From: Geitlerinema sp. PCC 9228
GTDB lineage: Bacteria; Cyanobacteriota; Cyanobacteriia; Cyanobacteriales; PCC-9228
DNA: 64,000 nt
NCBI RefSeq assembly: GCF_001870905.1
Contig: NZ_LNDC01000098.1
Coordinates: 28,569-92,568, forward strand
Direction of reading: 5' to 3'
Shown: piece after piece, positions 1 through 8,713 of the stretch
Layout: each line of letters opens with the position of its first letter
Position numbering within the stretch: the stretch's first letter is position 1
The notes under the pieces: generated by a model
The model's input: the letters and a program-made list of their open reading frames with translations, nothing else
What the model was told of the DNA's origin: nothing
Database searches by the model: none
Made by a program: the position numbers and the translations under genes

Positions 1-107
1 TGAAATCCTAAAGCTTCTGAAGCTCGCTTGATGGGAGCAGCGAGAAGGGGCTGAGCCAAAAGCAACGCGATCGCCACTAGCAACAAGGTTCCCAAAGCGA
101 TATTCAT
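1..107 (-). CDS. Partial gene: N-terminus of a membrane-anchored or secreted protein
   Basis: Only the first 35 codons are in the window; the gene runs off the left edge. The ATG at 107 follows an AGAGG ribosome-binding site. The visible peptide starts MNIALGTLLLVAIALLLA and is strongly hydrophobic up to about residue 24, then continues APIKRASEALGF. This could be one membrane anchor or a signal peptide. The codons GCG ATC GCG lie within a HIP1 octamer. I do not recognise the family. Confidence 0.6.
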   Translation of the reverse strand, partial: MNIALGTLLLVAIALLLAQPLLAAPIKRASEALGF

Positions 108-478
108 TCAACTGTAACCTCTGAACAAAAATTACAAAAATGGTTTGTAGCTCGTTTTTTATTTTTTCGAGTTATCTACCAAATCTATTATAAAACCCGA
201 GGCGCTAGCTAAGATGACATCATGTTACGATCGGGCTAAAAATCTCCTTTTCATGACAGTCCCAATATATCTCGGTAAGATACTCGCGCAATTCAGTTTC
301 CTTGGAAATGCCAATAGTTAAGAATGAAGTTGGCACCGTTGGCAAGTTAGGACTGTTTTTGAGAAGTTGCGATCGCGTATTTCAACGAAAAATGAGTTTT
401 GCATGCTATCTCTAAAAAACTGCGCAACACTTATGGTAAAGTAAAGATAGCGAGCTGGTCTTGAGACAGGAGGGAACC
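108..478. other. Intergenic region, no gene seen
   Basis: AT-rich spacer between the divergent partial gene on the left and the helix-turn-helix fragment on the right. It should hold both promoters. I see no convincing RNA gene or open frame; a GCGATCGC octamer occurs near 369. The ribosome-binding site of the right-hand gene (CAGGAGGG) ends about 5 bases before its ATG. Confidence 0.5.
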
Positions 479-886
479 ATGTCAGGCGTTCCGAAAATTG
501 AAATTACGGAATCCTCAGAAACCCTGCAAAAACTAATGAAGCAACAAAAAACGGTCCTCAACTTTGTGAAAGTACAAGCTCTCTACCTTCTCCAAAGTCA
601 GGTGGTGGATACGGTGCGTACTTTGGCGGTAATTGTCGGACGAAATGAAGCCACCGTTCATCGCTGGTTGCGTTTGTATAGAGAAGGAGGATTGGAAGCA
701 CTTTTGGAAGAGAAAAAGCCCTCGGGAAGACCCCCGAAAATTGATGCGGAAACCAAGAAAAAAATTCGAGAGGAAATTCGCTATCCAGAAAGATTTTCCA
801 GCTATAAAGAAATTCAGCTTTGGCTAAAAGAAGTTCACGGAATCGACCTGAACTATAAAACGCTTTATCATATTCTTCATCAGTAA
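479..886 (+). pseudogene. IS630-type transposase N-terminal helix-turn-helix domain, without the catalytic part
   Basis: The 135-residue product has the paired helix-turn-helix layout of IS630/Tc1-type transposases. A first HTH (about residues 45-70, around VGRNEATVHRWLRLYREGG) is followed by a basic linker with GRPPK and a second winged-helix part ending in LNYKTLYHILHQ. The ATG at 479 sits behind a good CAGGAGGG site; a TTG at 461 is also in frame but lies before that site. In complete elements the DDE nuclease domain follows, often in a shifted frame. Here the stop at 884-886 is followed by no frame carrying DDE motifs. It is therefore a truncated element or a domesticated DNA-binding protein. 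I favour a remnant. Confidence 0.65.
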
Positions 887-1264
887 AAAGGCTGCTTGGG
901 ACTGCCAACCATGGACGTCTGGAAACTTCTTACATCGAAATTTATATGAAATCCTGCCGTAAACTTAAGTTGCTTCAAATGCCCTCAATGGGGGAAGAAT
1001 CTCCGGCAATACGATTTCTGAAATTTTCCAGTTTCCTTGGTAGGATCGTTTCGCGAAGCATCCCTACCAAAGTATTCCGATTATCTCTTGAAAAGTTTTA
1101 AGAAAATGGTTCAAGAAGTCGATTGGGTTTTTCGGTCAAAAGTAGGGAAACTGCGTGAATTGTCTCCACTTCAAAAATGCGAATCTTGATCTGCGAACGG
1201 GAGGGAGCATCCGAACGATGCCAAAAACCATTCCAGCACAATTTCCAATAGTAGGAGGTAAGCT
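887..1264. other. Intergenic region with a REP-like palindrome
   Basis: About 380 bases between the HTH fragment and the TPR gene. The three forward frames after 886 are short and show no transposase motifs, so the missing half of the IS630 gene is not here. The only structure noticed is the palindrome at 1037-1070, listed separately. A strong AGGAGG site ends the region, just before the ATG at 1265. Confidence 0.5.
1037..1070. repeat. Palindromic REP-like element
   Basis: An 8-bp inverted pair, TTGGTAGG at 1037-1044 and CCTACCAA at 1063-1070, brackets a core containing the palindrome TTCGCGAA. It can form a hairpin in either strand. Short palindromes with a TCGCGAA core are common dispersed repeats in cyanobacterial spacers. 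I saw no second full copy in this window, so membership of a repeat family is inferred. Confidence 0.45.
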
Positions 1265-2395
1265 ATGAATGAGGAATTAGAAAAAATTGCTGCCGCCTTG
1301 CAACGGCAAGATTATCGCCAGGCAGCTCAATTGCTCAAACCGCTGACCAAGTCATCCCCGGAAAATCCTTGGGTGCAGTTGTATGTGGGACAAATTTACG
1401 AAGCGAGCAATAAAGCCAAAGCGGCGGAAAAGCTCTATCGGCAACTGCTGCGTAGCACGTCCAATGCTAAAATTTTATCCCAAGCCAGACAGGGATTGTC
1501 TCGTCTCGAACGGCAGGAAAAACAAGCTCTGGAAAATGCGATCGCGCAAGCCAAAACCCGACCCGGTAGCGACCAACTAGGCGTTTTAATTCTCGAACCA
1601 ATAGCCAAAGAGAAAAAAGCCGACGCTGCCAAATATTTGGCACGTCTGACCGACACCGACCCCTACACAGCCAGATTGCAACTTCCTACCCGTAGCTGGC
1701 GGTTATATCGTACTGGCAACATGGCAGAACTCCAAGTGTACAGCCGCCAAATGCGGCAGGGAGGGATTGCCAATTTTTGTACCTCCACCGCAGACATTCA
1801 GCAACTGCATACATTTCGTGTCAGCTATTTTCAGCAACTGACCCCCCAACCCGCGGTAGTTTGTCACGACCAAAACAACCAACTCGGTGTAATTTCCTTC
1901 CAGTGGTCGGAAGTTCGTGCAATCGTCGAAGGTCTGCTACCTCTATTCATAGATAGCTTCGACTTCGACCCCCGCCGACCCCGCGCGGAACAAGTACGCT
2001 ACAAAACCAAAACCCACGATTATACTTGCGTGTGCGACCTCCACCTACCGCAACGCCAAAGCATTCTTCGGTTTTGCGACAGCAGCTACAACTTTCATGA
2101 AGGCTACAGTTTTGCCCAGCAGCCAAATCCTACAGAAACCTCCTTGCAAATGACCAATCGACCGAAATGGAACCAACTTCGAGAGGTCCTTGCCAGTCAC
2201 TTATCTCAAGTTCCAATTTGGTCTTTGTTTTCCCCCTTTGCGGAAACAGCGGTGGCAGACTTTCCCGAATTGCTTTCTCGTCTGCCGTTTTATATGGATA
2301 TTTCTCGCAAGTATCCCAGTGCTTGGGATCCAGCTTTTCAACTGTACAGTGGATTGGTGTTCTGCCAGCAGTTTCCCATTTCTTCAGATTCTTAG
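1265..2395 (+). CDS. TPR-containing hypothetical protein
   Basis: The 376-residue protein begins after a near-perfect AGGAGG site. Residues about 1-100 form tetratricopeptide-like helices (DYRQAAQLLKPLTK, then NPWVQLYVGQIYEA, then KAAEKLYRQLL), typical of a protein-protein docking surface. The rest (about 130-376) has no motif I recognise; it is rich in aromatic residues and Gln and looks globular. There is no signal peptide, so it is probably cytoplasmic. It ends 13 bases before the stop of the convergent gene at 2409. Function unknown. Confidence 0.8.
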   Translation: MNEELEKIAAALQRQDYRQAAQLLKPLTKSSPENPWVQLYVGQIYEASNKAKAAEKLYRQLLRSTSNAKILSQARQGLSRLERQEKQALENAIAQAKTRPGSDQLGVLILEPIAKEKKADAAKYLARLTDTDPYTARLQLPTRSWRLYRTGNMAELQVYSRQMRQGGIANFCTSTADIQQLHTFRVSYFQQLTPQPAVVCHDQNNQLGVISFQWSEVRAIVEGLLPLFIDSFDFDPRRPRAEQVRYKTKTHDYTCVCDLHLPQRQSILRFCDSSYNFHEGYSFAQQPNPTETSLQMTNRPKWNQLREVLASHLSQVPIWSLFSPFAETAVADFPELLSRLPFYMDISRKYPSAWDPAFQLYSGLVFCQQFPISSDS

Positions 2396-2408
2396 GAACG
2401 AACCCAAC

Positions 2409-2894
2409 CTATCGCCGGTTAACGTTCATTTCCTGGGCCATTTGTAGAAAGGAATTCATATTGGCACTGGGGCGACGGCGAGGTGTAGATTTGTTAAAAG
2501 GATTCAGAAAGTTCGGTGCAAACAGGGTATCGGCAGCTTCTTTTTGCTGCTGTTTTTGCGCTGGTTTGGGTTGGGGCTTGGTTTGGGTTTGTGCTACGGT
2601 AGAAGTTTGCGCCGCAGGTTGGGGGGAGGTTGCTGGTTTTGTGGATGTTTTCTGGGATGAGGATTGCGTTGCTGCTGATGGTGGCGCAGTTTGAGTAGAT
2701 GTGGCACTTTGACTGGAAGCTTGGCGATCGCTGCTGGTATTGGAAGCAGTCGCGGTTTGAGAGGGGTTGGATGAACTCGCGCTCTGGCTGCCGCCATCGG
2801 CAAACTCTACATAGTATTCTTCTTTTTTGTTGAGACCCAGGAGTCTACCGAGAAAAGCGAAAATGCCGCCGAAGATTTTCTTGAGAAATCCCAT
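2409..2894 (-). CDS. Hypothetical protein with amphipathic N-terminus and Ser/Thr/Gln-rich linker
   Basis: 161 residues in three parts. Residues 1-22 (MGFLKKIFGGIFAFLGRLLG) look like a basic amphipathic or weakly membrane-inserting helix. Residues about 35-125 are low-complexity Ser/Thr/Gln/Ala/Pro and almost certainly disordered. The C-terminus (about 127-161, LFAPNFLNPF...RRRPSANMNSFLQMA) is ordered-looking and probably the functional motif. A GGAGAT site precedes the ATG. Proteins of this shape occur in cyanobacteria, but I know no assigned function; a membrane-tethered adaptor is possible. Confidence 0.7.
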   Translation of the reverse strand: MGFLKKIFGGIFAFLGRLLGLNKKEEYYVEFADGGSQSASSSNPSQTATASNTSSDRQASSQSATSTQTAPPSAATQSSSQKTSTKPATSPQPAAQTSTVAQTQTKPQPKPAQKQQQKEAADTLFAPNFLNPFNKSTPRRRPSANMNSFLQMAQEMNVNRR

Positions 2895-3224
2895 GGTTCT
2901 ATCTCCTTATCTTGACTTTCTATCAATTGATGGATGGGTCTGGAAACCGATCTATCTTCGTTTACCTTGACCTTCCATAAGATTTTTAGCAGGAATCGAT
3001 CGTAAATGCTTAAGAAAGTTTATAAAACTTAACAAATATCGGCACCAGCAAGGAAGCAGGTATCTCGGCAAGCGATCACCCAACCATCCCTGCGCATTCT
3101 TAACATTGCTTAACAAAATGGAATGGGTCACACTGGAGAAAGCAACTTGCTGGTATTTCCTTGCCACCAGTAACTGCTTGCCAACACAATTTCGCGGCAC
3201 CAAATCTTATCGGAGGGGAACGCT
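2895..3224. other. Intergenic region between divergent genes, nothing recognised
   Basis: About 330 bases separating the minus-strand gene at 2409-2894 from the plus-strand MFS gene. It should hold two divergent promoters. I see no RNA gene, repeat or open frame of note. CGGAGGGG just before the GTG at 3225 is the ribosome-binding site of the transporter. Confidence 0.5.
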
Positions 3225-4496
3225 GTGACCGTCTTTCAACAGCTACAGCCACAGGTACGTCGCAATTTACTGGCACTGTTTGCTGCCGGTTTGTTGTTTT
3301 GGTCGAGTTTGGCTTCTTTGTTGCCCACCCTGCCCCTGTACGTACAGGATATCGGTGGCACCGATCGACAAGTGGGATGGGTAATGGGGGCATTTGCCAT
3401 TGGCTTGCTGCTAACCCGCAACTACCTGGGCAAAGTTTCCGATCGCAGGGGTCGCAAGCTGGTGCTGTTGATTGGTTCGGCGGTGGTTGCCCTAGCCCCA
3501 GTGCTGTATTTGCTGGTAGCTACAGTGCCTTTACTGATGGCAGTGCGCGCTTTCCACGGCATTAGTATTGCTGCTTTTACCATCGGCTACAGTACCCTGG
3601 TTACGGATCTGTCACCTCCCCAACATCGCGGTGAGTTAATTGGATACATGAGTTTGGTGCAGCCGTTGGGGGTTGCCATCGGACCGGCGATGGGTGGTTT
3701 CCTGCAAGAGTCTTTTGGCCACGCCCCGTTGTTTGTGGTTTCCGCAGTAATTGGGGCAGTGGCTTGGTTTTGCGCTACTTTAATTGGCAAATCTCCTTCT
3801 CCAGAATCGAAACCAAAAGACGAACCAGGGAATAGCCAAAGTACCTCCGAGTTGACTCCGAAACTGTCCATGTGGCAGCTTTTGTTCAGTCCCCGGGTGC
3901 GCGTACCGGCGTTGGTGATGCTGTTTATTGGTTTGGTTTTTGGTTCCCTGGCTAGCTTTTTGCCTTTGTATATTAAAGATACTGATGTTGCTCTCAATCC
4001 CGGTTGGTTTTATACCGCCGCTGCGATTGCGAGTTTTAGCTTGCGCTTTTTTGTGGGGAAAGCCAGCGATCGCTTGGGACGGGGATTGTTTATCACTCTC
4101 AGTCTCTGTTCCTATATCATCAGCATGCAACTGTTAAGCCACGCCAACACTCCGATTGCTTTCTTGATTGCTGGTGTTCTAGAAGGTTCGGGTGCTGGGG
4201 TGTTGATTCCCATGACCATTGCTTTGATGGGCGATCGCTCTGCTGCTGGCGAACGGGGACGCGTGTTTTCTTTAAGCATCGGCGGCTTTGACCTGGGGAT
4301 CGCGATCGCCGGACCAGTTCTGGGCATGGTTGCCGAAAGCTTTGGCTATCGGGCCTTGTTTTCCCTTTCCGGTATCTTCGCTAGCATTGCGTTGGCAATC
4401 TTTGTGCTGCTGAACAACAAAGATATTTCCCACTCTTTACGCTTTGCCACCGGTCGCGGTCCAGATTTGCACGCCGTTCGTTCTGGCAATTCCTAA
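3225..4496 (+). CDS. Major facilitator superfamily transporter
   Basis: A 423-residue protein with about 12 hydrophobic helices, the standard MFS length. The MFS loop signature between helices 2 and 3 is visible as GKVSDRRGRK (about residues 68-77), with a second copy in the C-terminal half as GKASDRLGRG (about 271-280). A charged, Ser/Glu-rich central loop around residues 190-215 separates the two six-helix bundles. The start is GTG at 3225, six bases after GGAGGGGAA. The overall pattern resembles drug or metabolite exporters driven by the proton gradient, but the substrate cannot be read from the sequence. No regulator or partner gene lies beside it. Confidence 0.9.
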   Translation: MTVFQQLQPQVRRNLLALFAAGLLFWSSLASLLPTLPLYVQDIGGTDRQVGWVMGAFAIGLLLTRNYLGKVSDRRGRKLVLLIGSAVVALAPVLYLLVATVPLLMAVRAFHGISIAAFTIGYSTLVTDLSPPQHRGELIGYMSLVQPLGVAIGPAMGGFLQESFGHAPLFVVSAVIGAVAWFCATLIGKSPSPESKPKDEPGNSQSTSELTPKLSMWQLLFSPRVRVPALVMLFIGLVFGSLASFLPLYIKDTDVALNPGWFYTAAAIASFSLRFFVGKASDRLGRGLFITLSLCSYIISMQLLSHANTPIAFLIAGVLEGSGAGVLIPMTIALMGDRSAAGERGRVFSLSIGGFDLGIAIAGPVLGMVAESFGYRALFSLSGIFASIALAIFVLLNNKDISHSLRFATGRGPDLHAVRSGNS

Positions 4497-4536
4497 TCCC
4501 CCATTTCTAAATTCTTGCAAAAAATAGAAAATAAAA

Positions 4537-4557
4537 ACCCCCCTTGCCCAGGGGGGT
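4537..4557 (-). terminator. Intrinsic terminator after tRNA-Arg (minus strand)
   Basis: ACCCCCC at 4537-4543 pairs with GGGGGGT at 4551-4557 around a 7-base loop. Read on the minus strand, the hairpin is followed at once by a T-rich run (TTTTTATTTTC). That places it as the end of the leftward transcript containing tRNA-Arg, and possibly tgt. There is no T-run on the plus side, so it is not a good terminator for the MFS gene. Confidence 0.75.
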
Positions 4558-4629
4558 AGGGATAGAATCATTGCTACACTTTTTTCCACCGGGACGAAGG
4601 AAAAAACTCGGTCGCAGAGTTGCTAAAAA

Positions 4630-4703
4630 CGGGCTTGGGAGGATTCGAACCCCCGACACCGTGGTCCGTAGCCACGTGCTCTAGTCCACTGAGCTACAAG
4701 CCC
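4630..4703 (-). tRNA. tRNA-Arg(ACG)
   Basis: The minus strand folds as a complete cloverleaf. The acceptor arm is GGGCTTG/CAAGCCC, the D-arm GCTC/GAGC and the anticodon stem CGTGG/CCACG with loop CTACGGA, giving anticodon ACG. The T-arm is GGGGG/CCTCC (one G-T pair) with loop TTCGAAT. The discriminator base is G at 4630. No CCA is encoded. In bacteria the A of ACG is normally deaminated to inosine by TadA, so that it reads CGU, CGC and CGA. Confidence 0.95.
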
Positions 4704-4823
4704 TTGCTTGCCTGGTTGGGAAGTTGTCGGCTTGGCGCTTCCTTCATCCCAACAATTTTTTATAGTAACACAGCCTATTCCAACAGCACAATACTTTTTG
4801 GGGAAAATTTTGGCAAAAATCTT

Positions 4824-5939
4824 TTAGTTCAACCAGTGGGCAAAGGTTTCCGACAGTCGGTCTTCCAAAATCGCTCGGCGGATATCCTGGGTAAATCGAA
4901 TGAGTTCGCTAATGTTGTGTATCGATAGCAGGGTATAGGCGAGCATTTCCCGAGAACGTACCAAATGGCACAAATAGGCACGACTAAAATTTTGACAGGT
5001 ATAGCAAGAACAGGTGGCATCTAGGGACGTAAAGTCTTCGCGAAAACAGGCGTTTTTTAAATGCCAGCGCTCTCCTTGCACCAAAGCCGCACCGTGGCGC
5101 GCCAGTCGGGTGGGGATAACGCAGTCAAACAAATCAATCCCAGAAGCGATCGCTTGGGCCATTTCTCGATAGGTACCTACCCCCATTAAATAGCGGGGTT
5201 TGCTCTCGGGTAAATAGGGCGCGCTCAACCGCACAATCTGGCTAATGAGTTCCGGCGGTTCCCCCACGCTAACCCCACCGATGGCATAACCGGGCAAGTC
5301 CAATTTGGCTAAATCACGTATAGCTTGCTGGCGCAGTTCGGGATATACACCCCCCTGCACAATACCAAACAAGGCTTGGTCTTCCCGTTGGTGGGCGTCG
5401 ATGCATCGCTGCAACCACCGATAAGTGCGATCGGTGGCGGTAACAATAGCTTCCTCGCTGGCGGGATAGGGCGGACATTCGTCGAACGCCATCACCACAT
5501 CTGCCCCCAGTTGGTTTTGAATTTGGATGGAAGTTTCCGGGGTCATGGAAATTAAGCGCCCGTCTTTGGGGGATTTAAAGGTGACCCCTGCTTCGTTGAT
5601 GGTGCGAATTTCGCTCAAGCTAAACACTTGAAAACCGCCAGAGTCCGTCAAAATGGGACCCTGCCAGTTCATGAATTTATGCAAGCCACCAGCGGCAGCC
5701 ACAATGTCTTCCCCCGGTTGCAGGTGGAGGTGATAGGTATTGGCTAAAACCATTTGGGCACCGGTTGCCCGCAATTGTTCGGGGGTGACGGTTTTTACCG
5801 TTGCCAGGGTGCCAACTGGCATGAATCGGGGGGTTTCGACAATTCCGTGTGGCGTAGTGAAAACGCCGGCTCTGGCGTAGGTTTTGCTACACCGAGTTTG
5901 GCAGTGGAAGGAAAAAGTGGCTGGACTCAAGGGCGGCAA
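4824..5939 (-). CDS. tgt: Queuine/preQ1 tRNA-guanine transglycosylase
   Basis: Swaps the guanine at wobble position 34 of GUN-anticodon tRNAs for the queuosine precursor preQ1. The 371-residue length is typical of the bacterial enzyme. Family signatures are clear: [13 protein letters not shown] near the N-terminus, the active-site region [24 protein letters not shown] in the middle and the zinc-binding cluster [17 protein letters not shown] near the C-terminus. It is followed on the same strand by tRNA-Arg, which is not a queuosine substrate. An upstream small membrane-protein gene (5984-6175) is 44 bases away and may be co-transcribed. Confidence 0.97.
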   Translation of the reverse strand: MPPLSPATFSFHCQTRCSKTYARAGVFTTPHGIVETPRFMPVGTLATVKTVTPEQLRATGAQMVLANTYHLHLQPGEDIVAAAGGLHKFMNWQGPILTDSGGFQVFSLSEIRTINEAGVTFKSPKDGRLISMTPETSIQIQNQLGADVVMAFDECPPYPASEEAIVTATDRTYRWLQRCIDAHQREDQALFGIVQGGVYPELRQQAIRDLAKLDLPGYAIGGVSVGEPPELISQIVRLSAPYLPESKPRYLMGVGTYREMAQAIASGIDLFDCVIPTRLARHGAALVQGERWHLKNACFREDFTSLDATCSCYTCQNFSRAYLCHLVRSREMLAYTLLSIHNISELIRFTQDIRRAILEDRLSETFAHWLN

Positions 5940-5983
5940 ACGGGCATATATACGGACAACATCCTACCACAAGCGGCATACGG

Positions 5984-6175
5984 TTAGGCGGAGGAAGAAG
6001 GCAAGCTCCGGGAGATGACAATGGTTAGCGATAGCAGGGTCGCACTCCAGACCCATTCGGGAATGTGTTCGAGAATGAGAAAGATACCGGTGAAGAAATA
6101 GCCTAAAAGACCGAACAGATAGGCAGAGGCTAGGGTAGCAATTCCGAATATTAGGATGGCAACGAGTTCTCGCAT
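5984..6175 (-). CDS. Small two-helix membrane protein
   Basis: 63 residues, with two hydrophobic helices at about 4-27 and 42-57 separated by a short loop containing EHIPEWVW. It is on the same strand as tgt with a 44-base gap, so an operon is possible. The start ATG is in frame with a continuous hydrophobic sequence, but the upstream ribosome-binding site is weak. I do not recognise the family; it could be one of the many uncharacterised thylakoid or plasma-membrane small proteins. Confidence 0.5.
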   Translation of the reverse strand: MRELVAILIFGIATLASAYLFGLLGYFFTGIFLILEHIPEWVWSATLLSLTIVISRSLPSSSA

Positions 6176-6492
6176 GGTTAAGATATGGGTATACGTACGA
6201 TAAATAAATCGGAAAGTTTGAATAGGAGGTTGGTATCCTGGTTAACAGAATTCCCGAAGTATTGTAAATTTAACAAAAAGTATTGAATTTTCCCCAAGAG
6301 ATTTTATAAAGTTTTGGCAAATTGTGGCGATCGCTTTTGGTCTGGGTGCGGCTTTTTGACTGCTATCCCCCAGGAAAGGGGATTTGAAAGGGAAGCTGCT
6401 GGCAAAAAAGAAAGGATGGGGATTTTATATAAATTTAGATTTGGGGAAGCTTTATTTCTATATTAGTGAAGAATTTGATTGAGGTTTTTGAT
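6176..6492. other. Intergenic region between divergent genes
   Basis: About 315 bases, AT-rich, between the small membrane-protein gene and rsmA. A short hairpin ATCCCC/GGGGAT (6365-6370 with 6378-6383) lies upstream of rsmA; it has no T-run and its role is unknown. One GCGATCGC octamer is present. No gene seen. Confidence 0.45.
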
Positions 6493-7347
6493 ATGAGCGA
6501 TCGCTCCCTCAAGCACCAGCCGCGCAAACGATTTGCCCAGCATTGGCTGCGCGATGGCACGATCTTGGACGAAATCGTGGCAGCGGCGCAACTGTCACCG
6601 GCAGATTTTGTGTTGGAAATTGGTCCGGGAACGGGTTGGCTGACCCGGCGGTTGCTGGAAGCTGCGGGTTCGGTGGTGGCGGTGGAAATTGACTGGGATT
6701 TGTATGCTGATTTGCAGAAAAAATTGGGCGATCGCGAGCATCTGATTTTGCTGTCCTCGGATATCCTATCGTTGGATTGGCAACAGTTGCAGCATACCTA
6801 TGGTTGGGAACAACAGCCCAATAAGGTGGTGGCGAATATTCCCTACAATATTACCGGTCCGATTCTGGAGAAGTTGCTGGGGACGATTGCCCAACCGGTA
6901 ACGCCGGCGTTCGATACGTTGGTTTTGTTGGTGCAGAAGGAAGTGGCCGAACGGTTGCAGGCATCACCGGGGTCGAAGACGTTTGGGGCGCTTTCGGTGC
7001 GGGTGCAGTATTTGGCGGATTGTCAGTGGGTAACGTCGGTGCCAGCCCGCTATTTTACACCGCCGCCCAAGGTGGATTCGGCGGTGGTGCGGTTGCATCC
7101 TCGCCGTTGGCAAGTTTCTGCTGAAAATCCGCGTTTGTTGGAAACTCTGGTAAAATTAGGTTTTGCCAACAAGCGCAAAATGCTGCGCAACAATTTAAAA
7201 TCCTGTTTGAGCCGCGATCGCTTGAGCCAATTTTTGCAACAATTACAAGCCAACCCTCAATGTCGGGCGGAAGACCTGGGTGTAGAGGAGTGGGTGGCTT
7301 TGAGCAATTGGGTGGCCGCCGCAAGCGATCGCCGCGATGAGGGGTAA
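6493..7347 (+). CDS. rsmA: 16S rRNA dimethyladenosine transferase RsmA (KsgA)
   Basis: Dimethylates two adjacent adenines near the 3' end of 16S rRNA during small-subunit maturation. Visible signatures are FAQHWL at the N-terminus, the SAM-binding motif VLEIGPGTGWLT, the acidic motif VVAVEID and the catalytic NIPYNITGPI. A C-terminal helical domain with FANKRKMLRNNLKS follows. I chose the ATG at 6493 (MSDRSLKHQPRKRFAQHW) over the upstream in-frame GTG at 6466 because family members begin shortly before the QHWL motif. This gives 284 residues, the usual size. ispE follows 31 bases downstream on the same strand. Confidence 0.96.
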   Translation: MSDRSLKHQPRKRFAQHWLRDGTILDEIVAAAQLSPADFVLEIGPGTGWLTRRLLEAAGSVVAVEIDWDLYADLQKKLGDREHLILLSSDILSLDWQQLQHTYGWEQQPNKVVANIPYNITGPILEKLLGTIAQPVTPAFDTLVLLVQKEVAERLQASPGSKTFGALSVRVQYLADCQWVTSVPARYFTPPPKVDSAVVRLHPRRWQVSAENPRLLETLVKLGFANKRKMLRNNLKSCLSRDRLSQFLQQLQANPQCRAEDLGVEEWVALSNWVAAASDRRDEG

Positions 7348-7378
7348 TTGGTTTTTATGGGAATAGGGGCAATCAACC

Positions 7379-8344
7379 ATGCGTGCTTGTTCTTTTTTAG
7401 CACCGGCCAAAATTAATCTCTATTTGGAAATTGTGGGGGAGGATATCGCCAGCAACGGGCAGTACCACGAACTGGTGATGGTGATGCAGACCATCGATTT
7501 ATGCGATCGCGTTTCCCTCAATCTCAATGGTTTGGAAACGTTCCACCTAACTTGCCACCATCCCCAAGTTCCCAACGACAGCAGCAATCTGGCCTATCGT
7601 GCTGCCGATTTGATGCGTGCGGAATTTCCCGACAGTTGGGCGCAATACGGCGGGGTCAATATAACCATCGACAAGTACATTCCCGTGGCAGCCGGTCTGG
7701 CAGGCGGTTCTAGCAATGCAGCAGCGGTGTTGGTGGGGCTGAATACGTTGTGGAATTTGGGATTGACTCAACCGGAATTGCAGGGGTTAGGAAGTAAGCT
7801 CGGTGCTGACGTTCCTTTTTGCATCGTTGGGGGAACCGTGTTGGCTACTGGTCGCGGAGACTGCCTTTCTCCGTTGCCGGACTTGGAGGATTTTTATGTG
7901 GTGCTAGCCAAGCATAAATCGGTTAGCGTGTCAACCGGTTGGGCGTACCAAACCTACCGCCAGCAGTTTGGCAGTACTTATCCTCAGGATGCGCTAACTT
8001 TGGCAGAACGCCGGCAGCGATTCCATTCCGGGGAAATGGTAGCGGCTATTGGAACACGCGATCGCGAAAAAATTGCCCAGCAGTTGCATAACGATCTGGA
8101 AAAAGTGGTGTTGCCAGCTTACCCGCAGGTACAGGCTTTGCGGGAGGCTTTTGTTGCGGCGGGGGCATTGGGGACGCTAATGTCCGGATCGGGACCCACC
8201 GTGTTTGGTTTATGCCTTTCCCTTGAAGATGCCCAGGTATTGCAGGAAAATGTGAAAGCAAGTGTCGGGGAGAGCGATATCAAATTTTGTATCGCCAAAT
8301 TGACCAGTACGGGAATCGATTGGCAAAACTATGAGCGATTTTAA
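7379..8344 (+). CDS. ispE: 4-diphosphocytidyl-2-C-methyl-D-erythritol kinase
   Basis: ATP-dependent kinase of the MEP pathway that makes the isoprenoid precursors IPP and DMAPP for carotenoids, quinones and the chlorophyll phytyl chain. The GHMP-kinase motifs are clear: LAPAKINLYLEIVG at the N-terminus, the ATP-binding VAAGLAGGSSNAAA (about residues 102-115) and the C-terminal MSGSGPTVFGL. At 321 residues it is the usual size. It is the second gene of an rsmA-ispE operon, and its last 14 bases overlap the start of the DUF3082 gene, which points to coupled translation. Confidence 0.97.
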   Translation: MRACSFLAPAKINLYLEIVGEDIASNGQYHELVMVMQTIDLCDRVSLNLNGLETFHLTCHHPQVPNDSSNLAYRAADLMRAEFPDSWAQYGGVNITIDKYIPVAAGLAGGSSNAAAVLVGLNTLWNLGLTQPELQGLGSKLGADVPFCIVGGTVLATGRGDCLSPLPDLEDFYVVLAKHKSVSVSTGWAYQTYRQQFGSTYPQDALTLAERRQRFHSGEMVAAIGTRDREKIAQQLHNDLEKVVLPAYPQVQALREAFVAAGALGTLMSGSGPTVFGLCLSLEDAQVLQENVKASVGESDIKFCIAKLTSTGIDWQNYERF

Positions 8345-8651
8345 CCAAGAAACCAACCCAGAAAAAGCAAGCGAGCGGCTACCGGCTTGGTGGCAGTGCG
8401 TTTTGGGGGCGTTTATATCGGGGGGGATTGCTACGGCCGCTTATGCTTTGACCGCCGCGATCGCACAAACCTATGCCGAAAAACCCATCGATACAACCAA
8501 CGCCACCGCCACCAGCATTGGTTCGGCGGTCCGTACCTTGGTCGTGGGTGTGGCAGGATTGGCTACGTTTGTATTTGCATTTGCTACCTTGGGGTTGCTG
8601 GCTTTGGCCTTGCAGCGTATTGTTCAGCAACGACAGCAATCTTCTTCTTAA
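8331..8651 (+). CDS. DUF3082-like small membrane protein
   Basis: 106 residues with two hydrophobic helices (about 22-45 and 68-95) and short polar ends. It resembles the cyanobacterial DUF3082 family, which is often found directly after ispE. The ATG at 8331 lies inside the end of ispE (14-base overlap), in a different frame. Function is unknown; the conserved link with ispE suggests a membrane-side role near isoprenoid or pigment metabolism, but that is inference. Confidence 0.75.
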   Translation: MSDFNQETNPEKASERLPAWWQCVLGAFISGGIATAAYALTAAIAQTYAEKPIDTTNATATSIGSAVRTLVVGVAGLATFVFAFATLGLLALALQRIVQQRQQSSS

Positions 8652-8652
8652 A

Positions 8653-8709
8653 ACCGCCAGCCATCAGTCCCAACCAACGCGAACTTGGAGACTGACGGGC
8701 AACGGCGGT
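8653..8709. terminator. Candidate stem-loop between convergent genes
   Basis: ACCGCC at 8653-8658 can pair with GGCGGT at 8704-8709, and TCAGTC at 8664-8669 with GACTGA at 8690-8695, giving a nested hairpin. It fills the 62-base gap between the end of the DUF3082 gene and the end of rpsJ. There is no clear T-run on either side, so a role as a bidirectional terminator is only likely. Confidence 0.45.
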
Positions 8710-8713
8710 CGGC

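Noticed and set aside
887..1260. Second half of the IS630-type transposase, possibly frameshifted
   Set aside because: Reading all forward frames after the stop at 886 gives short peptides without DDE motifs, so there is no joined second frame.
2167..2694. Plus-strand frame over the TPR gene's end and the low-complexity gene
   Set aside because: Its Cys/Gly/Val-rich sequence is the reverse reading of the Ser/Thr/Gln-rich gene, and it straddles two supported genes.
4704..4823. psbK next to tgt, a common cyanobacterial arrangement
   Set aside because: I looked for the short photosystem II peptide after tgt and found none; the spacer holds no such frame.
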